Shown in pieces: positions 30,301-37,859 of a stretch of DNA of 64,000 bases. Source of the DNA: Candidatus Nomurabacteria bacterium (GTDB taxonomy: Bacteria; Patescibacteriota; Minisyncoccia; Phycocordibacterales; UBA10002); assembly GCA_943349725.1 (NCBI GenBank), contig CALQZP010000001.1, forward strand, positions 1-64,000, written 5' to 3'. Position numbers and translations under genes: made by a program. The stretch's first letter is position 1. Every line of letters begins with the position of its first letter. The notes below the pieces were generated by a model. The model ran no database searches and had not been told where the DNA came from. It saw nothing but the letters and a program-made list of their open reading frames with translations.

Positions 30301-31971
30301 ATGGTTACTTTTGATGATGAAAAAGAAGAACGAGAGCTGGATGAGGTGCGCCTTACGGAGGAAGAGGACCTTATCAAGTTTCTTGCCGATAAACACGGCC
30401 TCCCGTATATAGACCTCCTCACGTTTTCCGTAGAAAATGACGCCCTCCGCCTGCTACCCGAAGCCGAAGCACGAGCAGGCAAACTCGCCGTATTTTCCCT
30501 CAATGGGAAAAAAGTAAGTGTTGCCATCTTTACGCCAAACACCCCTGAAGTGCAGACCGCTCTCAAAAAAATTGAAACTGCGGGGTATCACACCGAGGTA
30601 TATATGGCTACAACCAAAAGCCTTGAGAAGGCGTGGCTACATTACCAAGAAATATCTCACGCAACACTAAGTCACGCGGGAACCGTTGATATGAGTGTGG
30701 AGGGGGTAAAGGAGGCGGCGACCAACATTAAGCACCTACCAGACGTTATTCCCCAGATAGAGGCGGTGGTCACCTCCAAGGAGCAAAATCGTATTTCCCG
30801 CCTGATAGAGGTCATTATGGGCGCGGCCATCGCGCTTGATGCGTCCGACATTCACATTGAGCCAGAAGAAACGTACATACAACTTAGATTCCGTCTTGAT
30901 GGTATTTTGCAGGAGGTCGTTAAGCTTGACCACGCGACATACAAGCTCCTCAATTCACGTATCAAGCTCCTCTCCGGCCTCAAGCTCAACGTCAAAGCAG
31001 AGGCGCAGGACGGGCGCTTCAGCGTAGACTTGGGTGAGAGCGCGATTGAAATACGTACCTCCCTCCTCCCCGGTGCCTATGGCGAATCCATCGTTATGCG
31101 TCTTCTTGACCCGAAATCAATTTCGGTTCCGCTTGAATCCTTAGGTATGCACCCGATTCTTCTTGGCGTCGTAGAACATGAAATAGCAAAACCAAACGGT
31201 ATGCTCCTCACCACTGGCCCTACCGGTTCCGGAAAAACGACCACACTCTACGCCTTCCTAAGGAAAATCCACACTCCAGGGGTAAAAATCATTACCATTG
31301 AAGACCCTATTGAGTATCATCTGCAGGGCATCGTACAAACCCAAGTTGAAGTGGCCAAGCATTACACTTTTGCTTCAGGTCTTCGTTCAGCTCTTCGGCA
31401 GGACCCCGACGTTATGATGGTGGGTGAAATCCGAGATGAGGAAACCGCCGAAATCGCCATCAACGCGTCACTTACAGGACACTTGGTGTTCTCCACGCTC
31501 CATACCAACAACGCCGCAGGTACCTTTCCACGCCTCATTGACCTTGGGGTAAATCCAAAGACGATAACCTCCGCCATTAGTCTTGCGATGGCCCAGCGAT
31601 TGGTACGAAAACTGTGCCCTGTGTGCAAGAAAGAGGTGCCTCTTGATGAGGCGACTATGGCGAGATTTACCAAAATGCTCGCCGGTCTTCCTGAAACCGC
31701 GAATCCAGAAAATAAAACAAAGATGTGGACGGCGGTTGGGTGCGATAAATGCAACAATACTGGCTACAAAGGGCGCACAGGTGTCTATGAGGCAATCAAA
31801 GCAGATGCTTCTATTGAGAAGATAGTACTTGAGAACCCGAGCGAGCGTGAAATTGCCGAGGTTGCTCGACCACAAGGCATTCCCACGATGGGACAAGACG
31901 GAATTTTGAAGATTTTGTCCGGAATGACCTCGCTGGAGGAGCTGGAGAGAGTGGTAAACCTAGAATCCTAA
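30301..31971 (+). CDS. pilB: Type IV pilus assembly ATPase PilB
   Basis: About 556 residues. N-terminal MshEN-like domain (FLADKHGLPYIDLLTF ... LPEAEARAGKLAVF) to about 150; ATPase domain with Walker A TGPTGSGKTTTLYAFLRK, Asp box, Walker B-type LRQDPDVMMVGEIRDEETAEIA and His box GHLVFSTLHTNNA; C-terminal tetracysteine zinc site CPVCKKE...CDKCNNTGYKGR. It powers pilus extension with the PilM-N-O platform encoded at 808..3428. Start placed at MVTFDDEKEERE (30301); an ATG at 30259 would add 14 residues from an AT-rich repeat. A TACAAT -10 element overlaps 30254-30259. Confidence 0.93.
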   Translation: MVTFDDEKEERELDEVRLTEEEDLIKFLADKHGLPYIDLLTFSVENDALRLLPEAEARAGKLAVFSLNGKKVSVAIFTPNTPEVQTALKKIETAGYHTEVYMATTKSLEKAWLHYQEISHATLSHAGTVDMSVEGVKEAATNIKHLPDVIPQIEAVVTSKEQNRISRLIEVIMGAAIALDASDIHIEPEETYIQLRFRLDGILQEVVKLDHATYKLLNSRIKLLSGLKLNVKAEAQDGRFSVDLGESAIEIRTSLLPGAYGESIVMRLLDPKSISVPLESLGMHPILLGVVEHEIAKPNGMLLTTGPTGSGKTTTLYAFLRKIHTPGVKIITIEDPIEYHLQGIVQTQVEVAKHYTFASGLRSALRQDPDVMMVGEIRDEETAEIAINASLTGHLVFSTLHTNNAAGTFPRLIDLGVNPKTITSAISLAMAQRLVRKLCPVCKKEVPLDEATMARFTKMLAGLPETANPENKTKMWTAVGCDKCNNTGYKGRTGVYEAIKADASIEKIVLENPSEREIAEVARPQGIPTMGQDGILKILSGMTSLEELERVVNLES

Positions 31972-32100
31972 AATCCAATACCCAAACACCAAATCCCAAA
32001 CAACACCCAAAGCCCGAAATCTTCAAACAAAGATTTCTTTCTAGAGATTTTGAGTTTGGAATTTGTGATTTGTTTGGTTTTTGGAGATTGTGATCTGAAA
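31963..32100. repeat. AT-rich inverted-repeat terminator region
   Basis: AATCCCAAACAACACCCAAAG-type left half pairs with TTTGGAATTTGTGATTTGTTTGG on the right, with AATCTTCAAACAAAGATT in the middle. Same design as 17466..17582, placed directly after pilB. Confidence 0.55.
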
Positions 32101-32194
32101 TTTTCAGCTTGCGAGTGTCTTGACCACAAGCTGATTGAATGACCCGCTACTTTTTTCCGGTTGCATACAAAAAAAGCCCGTGTACTATGGACTT

Positions 32195-32444
32195 AGTCTT
32201 CTTTTTTAATTCGTGTGAACGACATCGGTAGTGTCGCAGTCCGCATGAGGCGGATGTCATCGTTCTAGAGAGGAATCTCTAAGCAATCAAACTTCTAATA
32301 CGTGTACTAAAAGTGAACATAGGACCTAAGGAGTGTTGCAGAGGGGTAAGCCGAAGCAAACTTCCAGAACGTCCTCGGTAAGATGTTGGAACCCGCCGAA
32401 ACGGGCTGATCGCTTAGAGATTTCTACCTAGAACCAATTTTTTT
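32195..32444. ncRNA. Candidate structured non-coding RNA, family unknown
   Basis: Reading plus, a promoter TTGCAT-16 nt-TACTAT (32161-32188) precedes a three-way-junction-like block (AACGAYGACA outer stem, CGACA...TGTCG, TCCGC-ATGAG-GCGGA, 32218-32264). Then a 15-bp long-range stem with one mismatch runs 32274-32288 with 32408-32422, enclosing GGAGTGTTGC...GCAAACTTCC, AGGAC...GTCCT and CCCG-CCGAAA-CGGG. A T7 run follows at 32438-32444. It has no reading frame. It does not show RNase P, tmRNA or SRP signature motifs. A strong opposing promoter at 32600 could instead transcribe the other strand. Confidence 0.6.
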
Positions 32445-32851
32445 CGCTGTGTGGAACGCCATAAGGATAGTTTTCTCACGGAAAATCCTTACACCCTGCA
32501 GTTGGGCAACAAAAAAATCCCTCGTCGGAATCTTTTTAGCGTACATTTATCAAAAAACCGTCTACAGGATTTTCTTTCTCTCTCCCCTGTGTGCAAACAG
32601 TCTAGCACACAAACAATTCTCTGTCAACCAACTTTCTTACGTTGTCCCCGCGTAGGCGGGGAACCAGAAAGACGGCTCTGTATAAGACTATAATCACTTT
32701 TCTGTCGTGATGTACATTCCTGCAAGTTAGCCCCAGCACTTGGCCTTTAAACTGATTACATTTTGGCGATAATGAGAAAAAGTAGTTACACCTTACAAAG
32801 AAAAATATGTCGTGTGGCCAAGTAACGGGGTAAACCGTACAATTGAGGTCT
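32445..32851. other. Gene-free region upstream of ruvB with a minus-strand promoter
   Basis: Contains AAGGAT...ATCCTT and GTGTGC...GCACAC hairpins and a minus-strand promoter TTGACA-17 nt-TAGACT (32601-32629) that would transcribe through the structured-RNA locus. A CCCCGC...GCGGGG hairpin lies at about 32645-32662. No gene seen. The ruvB leader reads TTGAGGTCT before its ATG. Confidence 0.5.
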
Positions 32852-33889
32852 ATGAGTCCACAAGCTTCTCAAAAAGATCCTTCTGCTCCGGCTGTTCCCG
32901 AAGGAAATGACCTCTTTCTTGACCAAGCACTCCGCCCGTCGGTGTGGGACGACTATATCGGGCAAGAAAATATCAAAGAGAACCTGCGAATTCTCCTTAC
33001 CGCGGCAAAAGAACGTTCACATGCGCCCGAACACCTCCTCTTCTATGGTCCTCCGGGACTTGGTAAGACCACACTCGCCCATCTCATCGCGAAAGAGATG
33101 AACGCGCAGATAAAAATTACGTCGGGACCCGCCATCGAGCGCGTGGGTGACCTCGCCTCCATCCTCACCAACCTCTCACCTGGCGATATTCTTTTTATAG
33201 ACGAGATACATCGCCTCTCAAAACAAATTGAAGAGATACTCTACCCCGCGATGGAGTCGGGGAGGCTCGACATCATTATCGGCAAGGGGCCGAGCGCGCG
33301 CACCGTGCAACTTGAGATACCGCCCTTCACGCTTATCGCCGCGACCACTCGTATCGCGATGCTCTCTTCCCCACTTCGTTCCCGTTTCAGTGGAGGAACG
33401 TTCCGCTTGGAGTACTACACACAAGATGAGATTGAAAAAATCCTTTCTCGCTCCGCAAAAATCCTCGGCATAGAATCCAAAGATGGTTCACTCAAAGAAA
33501 TTGCGATGCGCAGTCGCTCTACACCGAGAACCGCCAATTATCTACTGAAGCGCTCGCGCGACTTCGCCCAGGTGGGTAAACGTCCCCTCTCAAAAGAGTC
33601 CGTAAAGGAGGCACTGAAGCTCCTCGGTGTTGATGAGCTCGGTCTCCACCCTTCCGACCGCTCGCTTCTTACCGTCCTCATTGAAAAATTCGGTGGAGGG
33701 CCGGTGGGGCTTAGCACCCTCGGCGCTGCGCTCTCCGAGGAGATGGCCACTATCGAAGACGTGCACGAACCCTACCTCATTCAGCTCGGCCTCCTTGAAC
33801 GCACCCCTCGTGGCCGCACTGCAACCCCACGGGCTTACGAGCACCTCAAAACCAAAGGAAAATTAGCGCCGCAAGAAAAACTTTTGTAA
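32852..33889 (+). CDS. ruvB: Holliday junction helicase RuvB
   Basis: 345 residues. AAA+ ATPase with Walker A LLFYGPPGLGKTTLAHLIA, Walker B DILFIDEIHRLS, sensor 1 LIAATTR and arginine finger LRSRFSGG, then the winged-helix domain GLSTLGAALSEEMATIEDVHEPYLIQLGLLERTPRGR. RuvB hexamers pump DNA through the RuvA-bound junction. ATG at 32852 preferred over an in-frame TTG at 32843; TTGAGGTCT serves as ribosome site. One difference: GGTFRLEYYT where most RuvB have GI..RL.FY. Unlinked to ruvA and ruvC. Confidence 0.96.
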   Translation: MSPQASQKDPSAPAVPEGNDLFLDQALRPSVWDDYIGQENIKENLRILLTAAKERSHAPEHLLFYGPPGLGKTTLAHLIAKEMNAQIKITSGPAIERVGDLASILTNLSPGDILFIDEIHRLSKQIEEILYPAMESGRLDIIIGKGPSARTVQLEIPPFTLIAATTRIAMLSSPLRSRFSGGTFRLEYYTQDEIEKILSRSAKILGIESKDGSLKEIAMRSRSTPRTANYLLKRSRDFAQVGKRPLSKESVKEALKLLGVDELGLHPSDRSLLTVLIEKFGGGPVGLSTLGAALSEEMATIEDVHEPYLIQLGLLERTPRGRTATPRAYEHLKTKGKLAPQEKLL

Positions 33890-34093
33890 TTACTTAAAAT
33901 CTTCATCTCGAAGATTCGCTTGCCGAAGGATTGATTTGAATGTGCCGATAGGCACCTCCTTTCTGTTTGCAGGAACAATCACCACATACCCGTCTTTTTC
34001 GAATTTAGCATGACTGCCTTTTTGAGAAATAAAAGTAAAACCGCATCGCAAGAGAACGCACTCAATATGACGTGAGGAGTAAAATTTAGGCAT
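33890..34093 (-). CDS. hicA: HicA family mRNA interferase toxin
   Basis: 67 residues, complete dsRBD-like HicA fold: IECVLLRCGFTFISQKGSHAKFEKDGYVVIVP with the catalytic His in GSHAKF, then the HREVPIGT-like NRKEVPIGTFKSILRQANL. It degrades translating mRNA when free. It overlaps the end of the hicB gene by 8 nt, so it is translationally coupled to its antitoxin. The 3' end abuts ruvB without a spacer. Confidence 0.92.
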   Translation of the reverse strand: MPKFYSSRHIECVLLRCGFTFISQKGSHAKFEKDGYVVIVPANRKEVPIGTFKSILRQANLRDEDFK

Positions 34094-34304
34094 ACCGCAA
34101 AGAAGTTGACACCAACTCCGGTCGAAGCACCTCGGTCACTTTTGGTTTCCGGGAGGATTCGAAGTAAAGTTCAAGAGCCTCGGCTAGATTTTTAAGAGCC
34201 AATTTTTTGCTTTCTCCAAAACTGGAAACATCCACGTTGAGGCATTGAGCTACGTAGTATTTCCCCTCTTTCCAAACTATATTTTTAAGATTTAAAGTTT
34301 TCAT
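34086..34304 (-). CDS. hicB: HicB family antitoxin
   Basis: 72 residues. The HicB partial RNase H-like fold is evident: IVWKEGKYYVAQCLNVDVSSFGESKKLALKNLAEALELYFE. The C-terminal tail is short, with no obvious DNA-binding domain. Start taken at MKTLNLKNIVWKEG, as upstream in-frame residues overlap the next gene and look non-coding. It precedes hicA, the order of the hicBA subtype in which the antitoxin comes first. It lies 11 nt after the ribbon-helix-helix gene, so the three may share a transcript. Confidence 0.88.
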   Translation of the reverse strand: MKTLNLKNIVWKEGKYYVAQCLNVDVSSFGESKKLALKNLAEALELYFESSRKPKVTEVLRPELVSTSLRYA

Positions 34305-34315
34305 AACACTAGAAG

Positions 34316-34531
34316 TTATATCACATCCTTTAAGGAGCGCCCTCTTTTGAATCTTCCCTGCGCAAAATCCCTTTGGCTTCTCATGACAGACTGGTATAAC
34401 TGCTCTTCTTCCCAAGCTCTCACCGCGTCCCTGAAAAACTCGCTAACGGAAGCGTAATTGCCTTCTTTAACCGCTATGTCCACATTGCGCTTGAGTGAAA
34501 CCGGCATTGAAATGTTTAGTGTTGTTCTCAT
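34316..34531 (-). CDS. ParD-like ribbon-helix-helix antitoxin
   Basis: 71 residues: MRTTLNISMPVSLKRNVDIAVKEGNYASVSEFFRDAVRAW is a typical RHH domain for DNA binding and dimerisation, followed by an acidic/polar tail that would contact a ParE-like toxin. No toxin of that type follows; hicB comes next. It is therefore an orphan antitoxin or the regulator of the hicBA operon. The promoter and a perfect operator lie directly at the start codon (leaderless). ATG at 34531 is fixed by the -10 element TACACT 6 nt upstream. Confidence 0.85.
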   Translation of the reverse strand: MRTTLNISMPVSLKRNVDIAVKEGNYASVSEFFRDAVRAWEEEQLYQSVMRSQRDFAQGRFKRGRSLKDVI

Positions 34532-34537
34532 ACAAGA

Positions 34538-34567
34538 AGTGTAGCAAATTGTGCTACAGGCCGTCAA
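34538..34567 (-). promoter_or_regulatory. Promoter with embedded operator for the RHH-hicBA unit
   Basis: TTGACG (34562-34567), 18-nt spacer, TACACT (34538-34543). A perfect inverted repeat TGTAGCA-CAATT-TGCTACA (34540-34558) overlaps the -10 box and spacer, so a bound RHH dimer pair would block polymerase. Typical antitoxin autorepression. Confidence 0.8.
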
Positions 34568-34586
34568 ACAGCATCTTCCTAACACA

Positions 34587-34621
34587 AAACCGCCCCGATG
34601 TAACATCGGGGCGGTTTTGTT
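34587..34621. terminator. Strong bidirectional terminator
   Basis: AAAACCGCCCCGATG-TAA-CATCGGGGCGGTTTT with T-run; a 15-bp perfect stem. It insulates the hicBA unit from island 2. Confidence 0.85.
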
Positions 34622-34666
34622 TTTCGTGTGCGAAGAGAGAGATTTAAAACACACGACCACTCTGCA

Positions 34667-34698
34667 CTTGCCCTTCCGTAGCTTTATGCGTAGGAGGG
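34667..34698 (+). repeat. 32-nt TCCGTAG-hairpin repeat, copy B
   Basis: CTTGCCCTTCCGTAGCTTTA then TGCGTAGGAGGG. The CCCTTC/GGAGGG ends could pair. Compare copies A (537..568) and C (34742..34773). Confidence 0.6.
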
Positions 34699-34741
34699 TT
34701 TTCCGGGCTTGTGACCGACACCTCTATTTTGCTTATTCGCG

Positions 34742-34773
34742 CTTGCCCGTCCGTAGTTTTATACGTAGGAGGG
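34742..34773 (+). repeat. 32-nt TCCGTAG-hairpin repeat, copy C
   Basis: CTTGCCCGTCCGTAGTTTTA then TACGTAGGAGGG; the inner CGTA/TACG stem is kept by compensating changes relative to copy A. Flanked by TTATTCGC and GCGAATAA, giving a longer stem. Confidence 0.6.
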
Positions 34774-34893
34774 CGAATAACAGCATAGATGTGGCTGCAT
34801 TAAACTAGGCGCTGGTTCTTATTCGGAAACATGGTGCGCCAACCAATGTCGTTCGAGCCGTCGGGCGAACCTGCCCCGCAGTCTTTCCTGCTG

Positions 34894-35100
34894 TCAGTCT
34901 CGGGAGAACTTCGCGAACAGGATAGCCACAAAGGCCAGCCCAAGCTCCGCCCACATAAGGAGCATCGCTTGGTTCCAGTACGCTCGGAACCCTTCCGAGA
35001 ACGGGGTCGGCTCCTGCCAGAGAATCACTGCTTTCATGGCCATTAAGCCAAGAGAGACAGCGACAATCGCGCGAGCCAACCCAAGGAACAACTTTCTCAT
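34894..35100 (-). CDS. Island-2 small two-TM protein
   Basis: 68 residues: an N-terminal helix at about 5-28 (FLGLARAIVAVSLGLMAMKAV), a short loop (LWQEPTPFSEGFRAYWNQ) and a second helix at about 44-62 (LLMWAELGLAFVAILFA), then a basic tail. An ideal ribosome site AAGGAGGTG lies 6 nt before the ATG. No family known to me. It is the last gene of island 2 on the minus strand, with its own leader containing a GTCGAGCACC...GGTGCTCGAC hairpin and the GCTCAATAAAG box (35170-35180). Confidence 0.7.
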   Translation of the reverse strand: MRKLFLGLARAIVAVSLGLMAMKAVILWQEPTPFSEGFRAYWNQAMLLMWAELGLAFVAILFAKFSRD

Positions 35101-35295
35101 TTTTTCACCTCCTTCCGAGAATTTGAGGATTTAAACCCAATGAACCCGCGACAATCTTTCAGTCTGCGAGCTCAATAAAGTGGAGAATTTTATAACCCAC
35201 GCGAGATTCTTCCGAAACTCGCAACCTTGTCGAGCACCAATATCTTTTGGTGCTCGACCTGCGGACTATTAAGGGAGGTCCGCACTCCGTGTTTG
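35101..35295 (-). promoter_or_regulatory. Multi-hairpin leader, island-2 gene 34894..35100
   Basis: Minus-strand order: GTCCGCA-type pair (GTGCGGACCTCCC...), a perfect stem with arms GTCGAGCACCAA / TTGGTGCTCGAC, GCGAGTTTCGG...CTCGC, box CTTTATTGAGC (35170-35180), and finally AAGGAGGTG. The same element order as other island leaders. Confidence 0.6.
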
Positions 35296-35601
35296 TTATT
35301 TTTCCACCCAAGCTTTTGCGGCTTCGAGAGCCGCTTCGGCATCGGCGAAAAAACTCTGGTCGTTTTCGTTGCGCCAGAGTTTGAGAGACGACGTGGCACC
35401 TTGGAGCGCCACAATCATCTCGTTTTCACTGACCCGCTCTCTGGTCCAGTGAGCGGGGGCAGGGTGGGGCAGTCTTTCGAACAGTCCATCTCCGCCCTTA
35501 ACCCCCGTGATCTGGAATATCCGCTCTCCCACGGACCATTCCAGTGCTTTCCGTTCTCCCTCCACCCAGACACGGAGGAAGGCGAGGTCGTGTTTTGTCA
35601 T
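35296..35601 (-). CDS. Island-2 protein of unknown function (101 aa)
   Basis: 101 residues; start at MTKHDLAFLRVWVEGERKAL because GAGG lies 8 nt upstream, overlapping the previous gene's stop. Soluble, with a beta-rich N-terminal half (WSVGERIFQITGVKGG) and a helical Ala/Glu-rich C-terminus (FADAEAALEAAKAWVEK). No motif recognised. It is translationally coupled to the 78-aa gene upstream, the only clear two-gene cassette in the island. Confidence 0.65.
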   Translation of the reverse strand: MTKHDLAFLRVWVEGERKALEWSVGERIFQITGVKGGDGLFERLPHPAPAHWTRERVSENEMIVALQGATSSLKLWRNENDQSFFADAEAALEAAKAWVEK

Positions 35602-35609
35602 ACACGACC

Positions 35610-35846
35610 TCAATTGGCCCAACTCCATTGCCCGACCGGAACCTCCATCTCCACGAGGAGACGTCCGGCCTGGCATCGGATGACAAGAGTTGCCTCGTCA
35701 TCCTTGAGCCAAATTTCTTCGTCCGGAATTTGCTCCGGACGAATCCCAAGTTGCCCAGTCGCCTGAGCAACTTTTCCGGCCATCGCCTGCCACGCGGCGA
35801 TGGCATCCGTGGTTAGAACCACGGACCCCATGTTTATTTTTTTCAC
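35610..35846 (-). CDS. Island-2 protein of unknown function (78 aa)
   Basis: 78 residues from a GTG start preceded by AAAGGAGG at ideal spacing. Sequence MKKINMGSVVLTTDAIAAWQAMAGKVAQATGQLG then an acidic beta segment (DEEIWLKDDEATLVIRCQAGRLLVEMEVP). No TM, no known domain. The next gene begins 8 nt after its stop. The leader upstream contains the GGTGAACG-type hairpin shared with island 1. Confidence 0.65.
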   Translation of the reverse strand: MKKINMGSVVLTTDAIAAWQAMAGKVAQATGQLGIRPEQIPDEEIWLKDDEATLVIRCQAGRLLVEMEVPVGQWSWAN

Positions 35847-36000
35847 GGGGTCCTCCTTTCACTTAAATTTTCTTCCTACTCTCCCACAAAACCATTGTCT
35901 TGCGAGAGTGATAAGAAGGTGAACGCCGTATCGTTCACCAAAACCCTAAACCTTTTCTTTTTGAATGTTGCACCGAATACGGTCGGCGTTTTATTCTTTA
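35847..36000 (-). promoter_or_regulatory. Leader of the 78-aa/101-aa cassette
   Basis: Holds GGTGAACGATACGGCGTTCACC (35918-35939), nearly identical to two island-1 hairpins, a CTCTCGC...GTGGGAGAG pairing, and a CGCCGACCGTATTCGG segment just after the previous gene. Confidence 0.55.
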
Positions 36001-36645
36001 CTAGGAATTACAAAATTCCTGGTAGGCCGTTTTTGCCTCCGATTCAAACATGGTGATGGAGCCGAGACACCCATCGTAGGTGCCGCAGATTTCTACCCAT
36101 GCCGGAATCGGCAGTGACACTACCTTCTCCGGTGTTTCAATCTCCCGCACCTGCGGAAACTGCGCCGCTTTTAGGCGGAACATTTCCTTCATCTGCTGAG
36201 CCGAAACCCAAAAAATACTGGGTCTGAAGCTTACACTGACCCGACTTGATCCGACTATCGGCTCAATGAGGATATCGAACCTGATAGAATCCGGCCACAC
36301 TAGGGTCTCTGGGTTTTTATAGCCCGGACCGGACGCGCGGCCATAGAACCCCACGGACGCCAGCTCCTCGGGAGTGAGGGGAACTGCACTTCTCGCCGAG
36401 AGCTCCCTTCGCAAGGCGGCTTCCCACTCTTCGTACTTTCTGCCACTCCCTCCGTCAGGAACCGGCCCATTAATCTCAACGAGCAACTTGCTCGCTGAGT
36501 CGTCCAGCCCCGAAGCGACTGCTTCTTCGGCTAGATGGGTGCATTCGCGCCCCATGTGATACGCGGCAAAGAGCGCCGCGTGAATTGTTGATTTAATCCC
36601 ACTTTTCTTGGCAGCAGGTGAGCCGGTTTTGTTTGTGTTGTTCAT
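36001..36645 (-). CDS. Island-2 protein of unknown function (214 aa)
   Basis: 214 residues; start MNNTNKTGSPAAKKSGIKST placed after GGAAGCAGG. The N-terminal 20 residues are basic and disordered-looking, followed by a helix (IHAALFAAYHMGRECTHLAEEAV) and a mixed alpha/beta region with FRPSIFWVSAQQMKEMFRLKAAQFPQV and IPAWVEICGTYDGCLGS. No family recognised. The GC-rich codon usage is like the other island genes. Confidence 0.65.
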   Translation of the reverse strand: MNNTNKTGSPAAKKSGIKSTIHAALFAAYHMGRECTHLAEEAVASGLDDSASKLLVEINGPVPDGGSGRKYEEWEAALRRELSARSAVPLTPEELASVGFYGRASGPGYKNPETLVWPDSIRFDILIEPIVGSSRVSVSFRPSIFWVSAQQMKEMFRLKAAQFPQVREIETPEKVVSLPIPAWVEICGTYDGCLGSITMFESEAKTAYQEFCNS

Positions 36646-36896
36646 AGCAACCTGCTTCCGATAATTCGGAAACATATTGCTATGAACAACGACTCTATGA
36701 GCCGACCAACACTATTGCCCGGCTCAATAAAGTCCAGCACAACCGACCAAGGAAGTGCTGGGTAAATGTTGGAGAATTAACCCATTCTTTCTGAACAATT
36801 CTCCTTTTGTTCATAAAGTCACAAGAGCCCGCAATACCGCTCTTGCATAACTTCTACCAATCACGCATTGCGACGCGTGTCCGATTTTAGTCGGGA
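36646..36896 (-). promoter_or_regulatory. Multi-hairpin leader of the 214-aa gene
   Basis: Minus-strand order: CCGACTAAAATCGG, GAGC...GCTC, GGAGAATT...AATTCTCC, CCAGCAC...GTGCTGG, box CTTTATTGAGC (36722-36732), GAGCCG...CGGCTC, TTCCGA-ATTA-TCGGAA, ribosome site. This is the fullest version of the island leader. Confidence 0.65.
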
Positions 36897-37859
36897 TTAT
36901 TTGAGATGGCGGGCCACCACCTCGACCACCTGCTCGACCGTCAGGGTCGAACTGACTCCTTGCGGAGAACCCCCAATAGTCGGCGACCCGCCCCAGCCGG
37001 GTTCAAGCCCCGCCAACTCGGCGAGTGCTGCTTTGATGTCCGCGAACCTGGCCGCCTCAAACGCGCACACCGTAAACTTACGGTGTGGTTCGCCCACACC
37101 GAGCTTGAAACTCGGATTGAGGGCGACCACCACAGGGGCCAGGGAGTACCCGACCATCGTGGCGGCACGATGAGTGGACTCCACGACAGCAATTTTGTCG
37201 TCTGCCGTGGTCAAGTGTTTGATGGCACCCGACTCCAGCGCGCCGACCATCTCGTCGCGCTCCTTCTCCACCTGCTCGCGGTAGCGAGCAGGTTCCTCGC
37301 CGGTCAGAAGCCACTTTTCCATCGTGGCGACCCGCTCGGCGAACGGGACCTTGAAGTCCGCCACCGCCGCGTTGATTGCGGCGAGCGGACGAGAGCTTTC
37401 GGCCGAGGCGCTCTCCTCCGGCCACGGATTGTCCGCGGTCGGAAGCGGTCGAGGCCCGGGATAACCACCCCAAGCAAATTTATCGGCCTTGGCGACCTTT
37501 TTCACCTGCTCCTGGCAAAAAAAAGTTGGCATATCACAACACCCACCACTGCTCTCCAACAGATGGTGACGAATCCCAATGACTGACATTGCCCCGACGG
37601 AGTCCAGATCGGGTCGCACGGTGGCCAGCGTTGTCCATTCCGCCGGCATTTCAATGCCGATCACGACCTCGATGGCCGACCTTCCAGCGTTTCCGCCGGT
37701 GTGTTGGGGGTCAATGTTCCCCAGTGAGCACCGTGCCGCCAATGCGGGCACGGTGACCTCGATCCCGAGAACCGGCCCCGATGCAAAGATCGCGTCGTTG
37801 GCCGCTTGAGCGGATGGGAGGTTTCGGGGATCCAGCACCGCGAATTTATAATTCTTCAT
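36897..37859 (-). CDS. Island-2 protein with IDPQH and DLDSVGA motifs
   Basis: 320 residues from MKNYKFAVLDPRNLPSAQAA (an ATG five codons earlier is possible). Notable blocks: CSLGNIDPQHTGGNAG near 50-65 and ATVRPDLDSVGAMSVIGIRHHLL near 82-104. The D-x-D-S-x-G-A string resembles motif II-type signatures of DHH/nucleotide phosphoesterases, and N-I-D-P-Q-H could supply more metal ligands. This is a resemblance only; order and spacing differ from DHH enzymes. The C-terminal half is helical (VEKERDEMVGALESGAIKHL, ADIKAALAELAGLEPGWGG). It is the largest gene of the islands and the best candidate for an enzyme. Confidence 0.65.
   Translation of the reverse strand: MKNYKFAVLDPRNLPSAQAANDAIFASGPVLGIEVTVPALAARCSLGNIDPQHTGGNAGRSAIEVVIGIEMPAEWTTLATVRPDLDSVGAMSVIGIRHHLLESSGGCCDMPTFFCQEQVKKVAKADKFAWGGYPGPRPLPTADNPWPEESASAESSRPLAAINAAVADFKVPFAERVATMEKWLLTGEEPARYREQVEKERDEMVGALESGAIKHLTTADDKIAVVESTHRAATMVGYSLAPVVVALNPSFKLGVGEPHRKFTVCAFEAARFADIKAALAELAGLEPGWGGSPTIGGSPQGVSSTLTVEQVVEVVARHLK

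Noticed and set aside
32195..32444. RNase P RNA, tmRNA or SRP RNA identity for the structured locus
   Set aside because: No GAGGAAAGTCC-like core, no tRNA-like end with tag frame, and no SRP GGAAGGAAG loop. Left as unknown RNA.
36906..37586. Plus-strand long open frame opposite the 320-aa island gene
   Set aside because: GC-rich coding DNA commonly leaves open antisense frames; its translation is His/Arg/Pro-rich with no ribosome site.
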